From an uncultured Clostridia bacterium (GTDB taxonomy: Bacteria; Bacillota; Clostridia; Oscillospirales; Ruminococcaceae): a DNA stretch of 35,283 nucleotides. Location of the stretch: contig CAMCPM010000019.1 in the NCBI GenBank assembly GCA_945876755.1, positions 1 through 35,283 on the forward strand, given 5' to 3'. The position numbers were made by a program, and so were the translations under genes. Under the pieces are notes generated by a model that saw only the letters and a program-made list of their open reading frames with translations, had not been told where the DNA came from and searched no databases. This document shows, piece by piece, positions 1 through 6,745 of this stretch; position 1 is the first letter of the stretch; the number at the start of each line of letters is the position of its first letter.

Positions 1-58
1 TGTTTTCAAGGCTCTTCGCTTTCCTTTTTCCTCGACCCTCTCGTGAGTCAGCTTTTAT

Positions 59-87
59 ATTATATCGCCTTTTATTCGCTTTGTCAA
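59..87 (-). promoter_or_regulatory. Consensus SigA promoter facing out of the left edge, rRNA-operon-like leader
   Basis: On the minus strand TTGACA (87-82) and TATAAT (64-59) are separated by exactly 17 bases, a perfect consensus. The predicted transcript runs towards position 1 and leaves the window. Its leader carries purine-rich sequence and ends with GCCTTGAAAACA at the window edge; CCTTGAAAA-type sequence is common just ahead of 16S rRNA in Firmicutes. The promoter is read directly. Assigning it to an rRNA operon is an inference, because the gene lies outside the window. From here to the thiT terminator I see no gene. Confidence 0.6.
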
Positions 88-213
88 TACTGTTTTTACG
101 TTTTGTAGCAATGCACAACACATATCGACATATAGCAATCTTAAAGTACCAAAATGCACAAACAATACTACAAAATAAGGAAATATGAGTTGGCATCTTA
201 ATTAAATAACAGC

Positions 214-248
214 AAAAGTCCGCACAAGCAAGCTTAATACGGACTTTA
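214..248 (-). terminator. Hairpin terminator of thiT
   Basis: Arms AAAGTCCG (215-222) and CGGACTTT (240-247) form a perfect stem about 30 bases beyond the thiT stop. On the minus strand the stem is followed by TTGCTGTTATTT, so the U tract is weak. It is placed as the 3' end of the riboswitch-thiT transcript. Confidence 0.55.
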
Positions 249-278
249 TACTATAATAAATGTAAACTTAACAAATGC

Positions 279-860
279 TTACTCCGACACTTTTAAAATC
301 TTTGCTGTCTGTGGTACTTTGAAAAGTGCTATCGCACCTGCCATAGTAAAAATCATTTCCGGCAGCATATAGGCGCCATTATAGAGCAAACTGTATAAAT
401 ATGTATTATCAGTTGAGAAGCCGTTCCACAGCTCACCATATGAGTGCCAGATCACAACTCCGCTGAGGAAATGCAGTGCAAAGCGCAGAAATACAGCAAG
501 AGCAGTACCGCACGCCCAGCCGACAGTACCTTTTTTTCTGAATATGCCCGCAATGCCGAGAACAGTAAACGCTCCCAGATAATCAAGGAAAATGCAGGCA
601 ATAAGCATTGCCGGAGTGAGTCCCCAACCAAATATACCGTCGATGACCCCTTGACCGAACTGCACAAGTGAGAACACAAATGCCGCTGCAAAACCGTGCT
701 TCACGCCATATTTAATTGAGAACACCACGATAGGAAGCATTGAAAGCAGTGTGACCGAACCGCCCCAAGGCATTTTGATGATCCTGATATAGCTCAGGAC
801 CGTTGCAAGGGCAACCATTACCGCACCCTCAACAAGAATTTTCAGCTTTTGATTTTTCAT
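279..860 (-). CDS. thiT: ThiT, thiamine-binding S component of an ECF transporter
   Basis: Integral membrane thiamine-binding subunit that works with the shared ECF module (EcfA, EcfA', EcfT), which is not in this window. The product is 193 residues with about six hydrophobic segments, the usual ThiT size and layout. Family-like stretches are the N-terminal EGAVMVALATVLSYIRI region, WGGSVTLLSMLPIVVFSIKYG, and the C-terminal Y-N-G-A-Y-M-L-P-E segment. An in-frame ATG lies five codons upstream at 875, but that ATG is within the Shine-Dalgarno region: GGAGGG sits about seven bases ahead of the ATG at 860, so 860 is the start. The gene is preceded by a TPP riboswitch, which supports the substrate. 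A terminator hairpin follows at 214-248. Confidence 0.93.
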   Translation of the reverse strand: MKNQKLKILVEGAVMVALATVLSYIRIIKMPWGGSVTLLSMLPIVVFSIKYGVKHGFAAAFVFSLVQFGQGVIDGIFGWGLTPAMLIACIFLDYLGAFTVLGIAGIFRKKGTVGWACGTALAVFLRFALHFLSGVVIWHSYGELWNGFSTDNTYLYSLLYNGAYMLPEMIFTMAGAIALFKVPQTAKILKVSE

Positions 861-868
861 AAAAAAGC

Positions 869-897
869 CCTCCATTAAGATACATACTTAACAGAGG
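869..897 (-). promoter_or_regulatory. Shine-Dalgarno sequestering hairpin of the TPP riboswitch
   Basis: CCTCTGTTAAG (897-887), loop TATGTAT, then CTTAATGGAGG (879-869) form an 11-bp stem with two G-U pairs. The 3' arm contains the thiT Shine-Dalgarno GGAGG. The same 5' arm can instead pair with CTTAACAGGGG at the riboswitch 5' end, so the two states exclude each other. The pairing is seen in the sequence; the switching direction is inferred. Confidence 0.65.
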
Positions 898-1034
898 ACT
901 TCGGGAATAAATTCACGCAAGATACCTACGTCGGCATTATCCGAATCAGGTCGTCCGCAAAAAATCTGCGGATTTTGGGTCGAAGCATAGCTTTGCTTCC
1001 TCTCAGCCCGTGATTTCAGAGCTCCCCTGTTAAG
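887..1034 (-). promoter_or_regulatory. TPP (THI element) riboswitch
   Basis: On the minus strand the conserved thi-box parts occur in order: GGGGAGC, then GGCTGAGAGGAAGC, a variable P3 stem with ATCCGCAGATTTTTTGCGGA, then ACCTGAT, GGATAATGCC and GACGTAGG. These are the hallmark bases of the thiamine pyrophosphate aptamer. The outer arms CTTAACAGGGG (1034-1024) and CCTCTGTTAAG (897-887) are complementary over 11 bp. About 26 extra bases lie between the GTAGG core and the 3' arm. With no U tract before thiT, control is probably at translation, through the hairpin at 869-897. Confidence 0.93.
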
Positions 1035-1050
1035 AAATTTTTACATTGAT

Positions 1051-1079
1051 ATAATATCATTTTTCAGCATTTTTGTCAA
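1051..1079 (-). promoter_or_regulatory. Promoter of the TPP riboswitch-thiT transcript
   Basis: TTGACA (1079-1074), 17-base spacer, TATTAT (1056-1051) with a TG one base before the -10. It sits about 17 bases upstream of the riboswitch 5' arm, as expected for a riboswitch leader. Confidence 0.85.
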
Positions 1080-1099
1080 GGAGTTTCACAAAACGGAAG

Positions 1100-1129
1100 C
1101 CGCCTGCGGACATGGGGTATCCGAGGCGG
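1100..1129 (-). terminator. Possible terminator hairpin downstream of the short lipoprotein gene
   Basis: CCGCCT-G-CGGA, loop CATGGGGTA, TCCG-AGGCGG form a GC-rich 10-bp stem with one bulge. Neither side has a clean U run (CTTCCGTTTTG on minus, TCTCCTTTTGG on plus). It lies about 145 bases beyond the stop of the lipoprotein at 1274 and upstream of the thiT promoter, so it may insulate the two units. Confidence 0.4.
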
Positions 1130-1273
1130 TCTCCTTTTGGGGTATATTAAAAAGATATAAGATGGTGATCGACCGAAAACTCCTGCGTACAAGCCATAGC
1201 TGTTTTATATTTCGTCAGTGTACATATTTCCCTATTCTGCAAACTTAAATTCATCAGTATTAAGCGCCGGAAT

Positions 1274-1444
1274 TTAATCTATAGCTTCAGACGTTTTCTC
1301 TGTCTTGGCAGACGTCTCCGCAATATAGCTTTCCAGCGCAGAGGTGTCCTCGGGAACGGTCAGCTCTGCATTATTGCAGGCGGAAAACGCCGTACACAAA
1401 AGCCACAGTCCTATACAAAGCGCAAGCTGTTTTCTTATTTTCAC
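1274..1444 (-). CDS. Very short lipoprotein, function unknown
   Basis: A 56-residue protein starting at GTG 1444, chosen because AAAGGGGGA lies six bases upstream; an earlier in-frame GTG at 1462 would place the Shine-Dalgarno inside the gene. The N-terminus MKIRKQLALCIGLWLLCTA is a lipoprotein signal peptide with lipobox F-S-A-C, so the mature chain would be only about 35 residues, acidic and rich in S, T, E and A. After the TAA stop the same frame stays open for 13 more codons (acidic, reading I-P-A-L-N-T-D-E-F) to a TAG, so this may be a truncated remnant of a longer lipoprotein. It has its own promoter. No function can be assigned. Confidence 0.6.
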   Translation of the reverse strand: MKIRKQLALCIGLWLLCTAFSACNNAELTVPEDTSALESYIAETSAKTEKTSEAID

Positions 1445-1470
1445 GGTGAGTCCCCCTTTCACTGTACCGA

Positions 1471-1500
1471 ATTATACCATTATAAACTTGCTTGCGTCAA
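1471..1500 (-). promoter_or_regulatory. Promoter of the short lipoprotein gene
   Basis: TTGACG (1500-1495), 18-base spacer, TATAAT (1476-1471), with TG one base before the -10 hexamer. The predicted start site is about 20 bases before the GTG start codon. Confidence 0.75.
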
Positions 1501-1653
1501 TAATTATATCAGAACTGTAAACCCATTGTTTCCACATTGTAATAAAGGTTACAGCACAGAACACAATTTAACTATATATACCGCATAATTAGTGTTGAAA
1601 ATCGGCTTTGTTGCCGAAAATATAAAATGCAAGTAAAAGTCACAAATTATTCG

Positions 1654-1682
1654 TTGATTTTACAATTAAATAGGTATATAAT
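1654..1682 (+). promoter_or_regulatory. Promoter of the Na+/H+ antiporter gene
   Basis: TTGATT (1654-1659), 17-base spacer, TATAAT (1677-1682). The promoter lies inside the longest possible reading frame of the next gene, so translation must start downstream, at 1723. Confidence 0.75.
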
Positions 1683-1722
1683 ACGAAATTGTTCTGAAAA
1701 AGAAATGGAAGGAAGTATTCCC

Positions 1723-2934
1723 ATGCAAATTGAATTGTTTAAAGACCTTGCTATCATAATCTTGTTTGCAAAGCTTTTCGGTCTGCTTGCCAAAAAGCTT
1801 AAAGCGCCGCAGGTTGTTGGCGAGATCGTTGCAGGACTTATCATCGGTCCGTCCGTACTTGGACTCGTGGAGCAGACGGACTTTATCTCTCAAATGGCTG
1901 AGATCGGCGTTCTGCTGCTGATGTTTTCGGCAGGCCTTGAAACCGACCTTAAAGACCTTATCAAAACAGGTCCTACGGCTCTGGCAATCGCTTGCGCAGG
2001 CGTTGCAGTACCACTTGCAGGCGGCTGGCTGCTTTACTCCTGCTTTTACGGCTTCTCGCCGGCAGGCTCAGACGAATTTTACCGTGCGCTGTTTACAGGC
2101 GTAATCATGACTGCTACCTCTGTCGGCATCACCGTACAGACTCTCCGCGAGCTTGGCAAGCTGAAGGGCAAGGTCGGAACGCTTATCCTTAGTGCTGCTA
2201 TCATCGACGACGTAATCGGCATTATTGTACTCACATTCGTTATCGGACTCAAGGACGCTTCCGCAAGTCCGCTTACCGTTGTAAAAAATACAGTTCTTTT
2301 CTTTGTTTTTGCAATCGGCGTAGGCTTTGTCATCTACAAGATGTTCAAGATGATAGACAAAAAGTACCCTCACCAGAGACGTATACCTATCCTCGGTCTC
2401 TGCCTGTGCTTTGCAATGGCATTCATTGCTGAGGAATTTTTCGGTATTGCCGATATCACAGGCGCATATGTTGCGGGAATAATCCTCTGCAACCTGCATG
2501 ACAGCGAATATATCGCAGAAAAAATGGACATCAGCTCCTATATGCTTTTCGGACCTATCTTCTTTGCAAGTATCGGTCTTAAAACCGAATTTTCGGGCTT
2601 TACGGCAGACCTTGTTCTGTTCTCGGTATGCTTTGTAATAGTTGCGCTGATAACAAAGATAATCGGCTGCGGACTTGTTTCAATGATTTTCGGCTACCGC
2701 GGCAAGGACTCCCTCAAAATCGGCGTAGGTATGATGACCCGAGGCGAAGTTGCGCTTATCGTTTCCCAGAAAGGACTTGCAGTAGGACTTCTCAATCCGA
2801 TATATTTCACATCGGTTATTCTGCTTATCATCTGCTCATCGATCTCCACACCTATTATAATGAAGCTTCTTTATAAGGGCGAGCCGGATGAAACACTTCC
2901 TGCTGCGGAAAATAAAGAATCCGCCGCTGTATAA
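1723..2934 (+). CDS. NapA/KefB-type cation:proton antiporter (CPA2 family)
   Basis: Inner-membrane monovalent cation/H+ antiporter, 403 residues with roughly twelve hydrophobic segments and no cytoplasmic RCK/TrkA-N domain, so it resembles NapA/GerN rather than full-length KefB. Family features include the N-terminal K-A-P-Q-V-V-G-E-I-V-A-G-L-I-I-G-P stretch and the paired acidic residues in A-A-I-I-D-D-V-I-G-I, which in NapA-like proteins mark electrogenic Na+/H+ exchange. The frame is open further upstream, but that extension covers the promoter at 1654-1682. The ATG at 1723 follows GGAAGGA at a workable distance. The transported cation (Na+ or K+) cannot be fixed from sequence. Confidence 0.88.
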   Translation: MQIELFKDLAIIILFAKLFGLLAKKLKAPQVVGEIVAGLIIGPSVLGLVEQTDFISQMAEIGVLLLMFSAGLETDLKDLIKTGPTALAIACAGVAVPLAGGWLLYSCFYGFSPAGSDEFYRALFTGVIMTATSVGITVQTLRELGKLKGKVGTLILSAAIIDDVIGIIVLTFVIGLKDASASPLTVVKNTVLFFVFAIGVGFVIYKMFKMIDKKYPHQRRIPILGLCLCFAMAFIAEEFFGIADITGAYVAGIILCNLHDSEYIAEKMDISSYMLFGPIFFASIGLKTEFSGFTADLVLFSVCFVIVALITKIIGCGLVSMIFGYRGKDSLKIGVGMMTRGEVALIVSQKGLAVGLLNPIYFTSVILLIICSSISTPIIMKLLYKGEPDETLPAAENKESAAV

Positions 2935-2982
2935 CCGATTTGGCATAACATAAAATAGTAAATGTTTATATAATAAGTAAAT

Positions 2983-3014
2983 CAGTGTTCCGCCGTTTTT
3001 ACGGCAGGGCACTG
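2983..3014 (+). other. Hairpin between the antiporter and tatD genes
   Basis: CAGTGTTCCGCCGT and ACGGCAGGGCACTG form a 14-bp stem with one mismatch and two G-U pairs. No U tract follows, so it is a poor intrinsic terminator and may be an mRNA-stabilising or leader structure. Confidence 0.45.
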
Positions 3015-3060
3015 AAACTGTATCTGCTGTTTGAAAATAATATAGGAAAGGACAACAACC

Positions 3061-3831
3061 ATGCTTGAATATATTGATTCACACGCACATTACGACGCCG
3101 AACAGTTCGACCCGGACAGAGATGAACTGCTGAACCGTATCCACAAGGGCGGCGTGTGTTATATCGTAAATATGGGCTGCAATATGGAGCGCTCCCGTCT
3201 TTCGGTGGAGTATGCCGATAAGTACCCCTTTGTTTATGCAGCGGTAGGCGTTCATCCCGAGGACGTTGACGGAACTCCAGATGACTATCTTGACCGGCTG
3301 AGAAAATGGGCGGAAAATCCCAAAACCGTTGCCATAGGCGAAATAGGTCTTGACTACCATTATGAAGGCTACAACGCCGATTTGCAGAAACGCATTTTTG
3401 AAGAGCAGCTTGACCTTGCAGAAGAGCTTCACCTGCCCGTAGTTATCCATTCAAGAGACGCAACCGAGGACACTATGAATATTCTCCGCAAACGGGGAAA
3501 GATCAACGGCGTAATGCACTGCTTTTCCGGCTCGGCTGAAACTGCAAAGCAGGTTCTTGCCCTTGGAATGAACATAAGCTTTACGGGAGTTCTTACATTC
3601 AAAAATGCAAGAAAGGCTCTGGAAGCGCTGAATGTTGTTCCTCTTGACAGGCTCATGCTCGAAACCGACTGCCCTTATATGGCTCCCGAACCAAACCGCG
3701 GCAAGCGCTGCGACAGCAGTATGATAGTGAACATTATAGACAAGATCGCCGAAGAAAAGGGCGTTGCTCCCGAGCTTGTTGCAAAGCAGACAACTGAAAA
3801 CACTATTAAGCTGTTTTGTAAAATAAAATAA
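3061..3831 (+). CDS. TatD-family metal-dependent DNase
   Basis: A 256-residue TIM-barrel amidohydrolase of the TatD/YcfH family, predicted soluble 3'-5' deoxyribonuclease acting in DNA repair or processing. Metal ligands are visible in order: D-S-H-A-H (residues 6-10), G-E-I-G-L-D-Y-H (around 95), P-V-V-I-H-S-R, G-V-M-H-C-F-S-G and L-E-T-D-C-P-Y, covering the usual two-metal site. Length is typical. AGGAAAGG lies about ten bases ahead of the ATG. In Firmicutes tatD often neighbours metG; here metG is about 29 kb away. B. subtilis YabD is the closest named relative I can suggest. Confidence 0.92.
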   Translation: MLEYIDSHAHYDAEQFDPDRDELLNRIHKGGVCYIVNMGCNMERSRLSVEYADKYPFVYAAVGVHPEDVDGTPDDYLDRLRKWAENPKTVAIGEIGLDYHYEGYNADLQKRIFEEQLDLAEELHLPVVIHSRDATEDTMNILRKRGKINGVMHCFSGSAETAKQVLALGMNISFTGVLTFKNARKALEALNVVPLDRLMLETDCPYMAPEPNRGKRCDSSMIVNIIDKIAEEKGVAPELVAKQTTENTIKLFCKIK

Positions 3832-4027
3832 ACAGCATTGCTGCAATGTAAAATCCCGACAAATTTGCAACCCAAAGTTTACAAAACGGTTACTTAAAAT
3901 CTTGCCGCAAGTTAAAATAAACCAATTTAAATGTTGTATTTGTGCATTGTGCCTTAAAGCTGTAAAATATTTTCCGAAAAAATGTGATAAAAAACATTTA
4001 AAAAAGCTTTTATTTTGCGTACAGTTA

Positions 4028-4036
4028 TGGTATAAT
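4028..4036 (+). promoter_or_regulatory. Extended -10 promoter upstream of murA
   Basis: TGGTATAAT is an extended -10 element (hexamer 4031-4036). Seventeen bases upstream only a weak -35 (TTTTAT) is seen. The predicted transcript starts near 4043 and meets the hairpin at 4070 before reaching murA. The remaining bases from 3832 to 4027 are AT-rich and I see no gene there. Confidence 0.6.
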
Positions 4037-4069
4037 ATTAATGCTGTAAAAACGGGTTTATTTTTAAAG

Positions 4070-4089
4070 ACGGTTTTGACCGTTTTTTT
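4070..4089 (+). terminator. Small terminator-like hairpin in the murA leader
   Basis: ACGGT (4070-4074), loop TTTG, ACCGT (4079-4083) followed by seven T residues. It lies between the promoter at 4028 and the murA start at 4165. It could end a very short leader RNA, act as an attenuator, or terminate read-through from tatD. Confidence 0.5.
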
Positions 4090-4164
4090 ACTGCATAAAT
4101 ATTGAATCGCATATTCCGTTAATTTTAGTCAGTGCCTATGCACTGCTTTGGGAGAGAATTATCT

Positions 4165-5451
4165 TTGGAAAAATTTATTATAAAAGGCGGCCGTAAGCTG
4201 CAAGGGGAAGTAGAAATAAGCGGCGCCAAAAATGCGGTAGTAGCCATCATTCCGGCTGTTATCCTTTCCGACGAACCGTGCATTCTTGAAAATGTGCCAA
4301 ATATAAGCGATGTTTCAATAAGTCTGCGTATCCTTTACGAAATGGGCGCAAACGTTGTTTTTCTCGATAAAAACACAGTTAAGATCGACGCATCGGGAAT
4401 CACCGACCCGATAGTACCTTATGAAATGGCAAAGCATATGCGTGCCTCATATTATTTTCTCGGAACGCTTCTCGGCAAGTTCGGACGTGCCCGTGTTTCC
4501 ATGCCCGGCGGCTGCTATCTTGGCGACCGTCCGATCGACCAGCACCTTAAAGCCTTCAGCGCTTTGGGAGCGACCTGTACTATCGACCACGGTATGATAG
4601 ATATCCAGTCGGAAGCACTGTACGGAACACAGATCTATTTCGATATGGTAACAGTCGGCGGAACTATAAACGCTATGCTTGCTGCCGTAAAGGCAACCGG
4701 AATGACGGTTATCGAAAACGCCGCAAAGGAACCTCACATCGTTGACCTTGCAAACTTCCTGAACTCTATGGGCGCAGATATAATGGGCGCAGGTACGGAC
4801 GTTATCAAGATACGCGGCGTGAAAAAGCTCAAAGGAGCAACCTATGCTATCATTCCCGACCAGATCGAAGCAGGTACTTTTATGGTTGCGGCAGCTGCAA
4901 CCAAAGGCAATGTGCTTATCAAAAATGTTATTCCAAAGCACCTTGAAAGTATTACCGCAAAGCTTGAAAAAATCGGTGTAAACGTTGAAGAATTTGACGA
5001 CAGCATCAGAATTTCCGTAGACGGTCCGCTGGTAAAAACAAGCGTTAAAACTATGCCGCATCCGGGATTTCCTACCGATATGCAGCCGCAGATATCCACT
5101 CTGCTGTGTCTTGCGGAGGGAACAAGCATCGTTACTGAGGGAATTTTCGATAACCGCTTCCGCTATGTAGATGAGTTAAGAAGAATGGGTGCAGATATTT
5201 CAGTTGACGGCAAGGTTGCCGTAATCGAGGGAGTAGGCTCGCTTATGGGCGCACCCGTTACCGCTCCCGACCTTAGGGCAGGCGCAGCTCTTGTTATTGC
5301 AGGACTTGCCGCAAAGGGTGTGACCGAAATCGAGGATATTTACCACATTGAACGCGGCTATGAAAATTTTGAAGAAAAGCTCCGTGCTTTGGGCGCTGAT
5401 ATTACAAAGAAAAGCGTTCCCGGAACTGCCGTAAGAAAAGCAGTAATATAA
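4165..5451 (+). CDS. murA: UDP-N-acetylglucosamine 1-carboxyvinyltransferase
   Basis: First committed step of peptidoglycan synthesis: transfer of enolpyruvate from PEP to UDP-GlcNAc in the cytosol. The product is 428 residues, the normal length. Seen are I-S-G-A-K-N-A-V with Lys22 and the loop M-P-G-G-C-Y-L-G-D-R-P with Cys117, which is the catalytic and fosfomycin-reactive cysteine; many resistant lineages have Asp here. The start is TTG at 4165: GGGAGAG lies eight bases upstream and the protein then begins M-E-K-F-I-I-K-G-G as in other MurA proteins. The frame remains open to 4132, but that extension carries no ribosome site. Firmicutes often have two murA paralogues; only one is here. Confidence 0.95.
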   Translation: MEKFIIKGGRKLQGEVEISGAKNAVVAIIPAVILSDEPCILENVPNISDVSISLRILYEMGANVVFLDKNTVKIDASGITDPIVPYEMAKHMRASYYFLGTLLGKFGRARVSMPGGCYLGDRPIDQHLKAFSALGATCTIDHGMIDIQSEALYGTQIYFDMVTVGGTINAMLAAVKATGMTVIENAAKEPHIVDLANFLNSMGADIMGAGTDVIKIRGVKKLKGATYAIIPDQIEAGTFMVAAAATKGNVLIKNVIPKHLESITAKLEKIGVNVEEFDDSIRISVDGPLVKTSVKTMPHPGFPTDMQPQISTLLCLAEGTSIVTEGIFDNRFRYVDELRRMGADISVDGKVAVIEGVGSLMGAPVTAPDLRAGAALVIAGLAAKGVTEIEDIYHIERGYENFEEKLRALGADITKKSVPGTAVRKAVI

Positions 5452-5463
5452 ATAAAAAAATTG

Positions 5464-5501
5464 CCCTGAAAAGATAATTTATTTCTTTTCGGGGTATTTT
5501 T
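5464..5501 (+). terminator. murA terminator
   Basis: CCCTGAAAAGA (5464-5474) pairs fully, with one G-U, to TCTTTTCGGGG (5484-5494), followed by TATTTTTAT. Confidence 0.85.
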
Positions 5502-5509
5502 ATACCAAA

Positions 5510-5551
5510 AATAAAGCCGCTTCTGACATTATTATCAAAAGCAGCTTTATT
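5510..5551 (-). terminator. cheB operon terminator
   Basis: Arms 5510-5526 (AATAAAGCCGCTTCTGA) and 5535-5551 (TCAAAAGCAGCTTTATT) form a long stem. On the minus strand it is followed by TTTTTGG, nine bases after the cheB stop. It converges with the murA terminator. Confidence 0.85.
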
Positions 5552-5560
5552 GTTATTATT

Positions 5561-6691
5561 TCAGTCCCAGCCATCGGTAAGCCTTCTGCACAGAGTCTTT
5601 CCTATGTTCGCCAAAGGCTGCTGCTCGGAACAAGCACCAAGCTTATACGCCTCCATAGGCATTCCGTAAACAATGCAGGTTTCCTTGTCCTGACCGATAG
5701 TGTATGCGCCGTTCTTATGCATTTTAAGCATACCCTTGGCGCCGTCCGCACCCATTCCTGTCATAATTGCACCGATAGCCTTTTTGCCTGCAACCTGTGC
5801 AACGCTTGTGAACATAACGTCCACCGACGGGCAATGCCCCGACACCTTTTCGCCCTGATAGCACTTTACATAATACCCTTTTGCGTCTTTTTTCAGCTCC
5901 ATATGATAGCCGCCCGCCGCAATAAGGCAAAGTCCCTGAGTCAGCCTGTCGCCGTCCTCAGCCTCCTTGACATGGACTGCACAGCACTTGTCAAGACGTT
6001 CGCTGTACATTTTTGTAAACACGGGAGGCATATGCTGGACCACCAGTACCGGCGGCATTGTTTCGGGAAAGGATTTTATAATGCACTCCAAAGCGTCCGT
6101 GCCGCCTGTCGAAGCCCCGAGAGCTACCACATAGCCCTCTTTACAGCGCTGTGAAAGCCCTGCAATATCCTCTTTTTCCGGAAGATTAGGCATAACTCTT
6201 CCCGTTTTTGCCGTTGTTCCCGAAAGAGGAACGACGCCGTCTATTTTTTCCGTTTTTGCAGCTGCCGAAGCTTTTCTTACCTTTGGTACAGGTCTGCTTG
6301 CCGCAAGAATGGCCTTTGTTCCAAGAATAGTAGCAAAGGTTTTGAATTCAGCACGGGTCTTGGGCTTCTTCATAAAATCCGCCGCACCTGCTTCAAGAGC
6401 GGCGCTTTCATCCGCCGTACCCGAAATTATCACGCAGGGCAAAGGATACTGCTCCATAAGCTGGCGCAGAAATGTAAGTCCGTCCATATTCGGCATGACT
6501 ACGTCCATTATGAGAACATCGGGTTTAAGCTCGTTTATCTTATCACGGGCTTCAAATGCGTCTGCCGCTTCTCCTGCGACTTCGATATTGTTCATCGTAC
6601 TCAGCGAATCCACCAGCGACTTCCTGAAAAGCGCCGAGTCGTCAACAACAAGGACTTTGACCTTTACTTTTGAGGTTTTATTTGTACTCAT
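5561..6691 (-). CDS. cheB: Protein-glutamate methylesterase / glutamine deamidase CheB
   Basis: Chemotaxis adaptation enzyme that demethylates chemoreceptors after phosphorylation by CheA. An N-terminal receiver domain (about 11-130; acidic pair D17-D18, phosphoacceptor D63 in L-I-M-D-V-V-M-P, K109) is joined by a linker rich in A, K and P to the C-terminal methylesterase domain. The catalytic triad is visible: S194 in G-A-S-T-G-G, H220 in V-V-Q-H-M-P-P and D316 in M-T-G-M-G-A-D-G. The 376-residue length is normal. The ATG at 6691 is the only possible start, since an in-frame TAA lies two codons upstream, yet no Shine-Dalgarno precedes it at normal distance. A short ORF (6678-6731) overlaps the start. 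Last gene of cheA-cheW-cheR-cheB. Confidence 0.95.
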   Translation of the reverse strand: MSTNKTSKVKVKVLVVDDSALFRKSLVDSLSTMNNIEVAGEAADAFEARDKINELKPDVLIMDVVMPNMDGLTFLRQLMEQYPLPCVIISGTADESAALEAGAADFMKKPKTRAEFKTFATILGTKAILAASRPVPKVRKASAAAKTEKIDGVVPLSGTTAKTGRVMPNLPEKEDIAGLSQRCKEGYVVALGASTGGTDALECIIKSFPETMPPVLVVQHMPPVFTKMYSERLDKCCAVHVKEAEDGDRLTQGLCLIAAGGYHMELKKDAKGYYVKCYQGEKVSGHCPSVDVMFTSVAQVAGKKAIGAIMTGMGADGAKGMLKMHKNGAYTIGQDKETCIVYGMPMEAYKLGACSEQQPLANIGKTLCRRLTDGWD

Positions 6692-6731
6692 AGTTTACAA
6701 TATGCACTTTATTACCGAATGTAAAGCGCAT
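6678..6731 (-). CDS. Possible 17-codon ORF overlapping the cheB start
   Basis: Between cheR and cheB the minus strand has AAGGAG, three bases, then ATG opening a 17-codon frame (MRFTFGNKVHIVNYEYK) that ends at TAA inside cheB, overlapping it by 14 bases in another frame. It supplies a ribosome site that cheB itself lacks, so it could couple cheB translation to an upstream initiation. The Shine-Dalgarno spacing is shorter than optimal. This may be chance. Confidence 0.3.
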   Translation of the reverse strand: MRFTFGNKVHIVNYEYK

Positions 6732-6745
6732 ATGCTCCTTTAGTA

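Noticed and set aside
1627-1722. N-terminal extension of the Na+/H+ antiporter
   Set aside because: It contains the TTGATT-N17-TATAAT promoter of the gene, so it would not be in the mRNA.
3902-4105. 67-codon plus-strand frame before murA
   Set aside because: It begins at a non-ATG codon without a ribosome site and runs through the promoter and hairpin of the murA leader.
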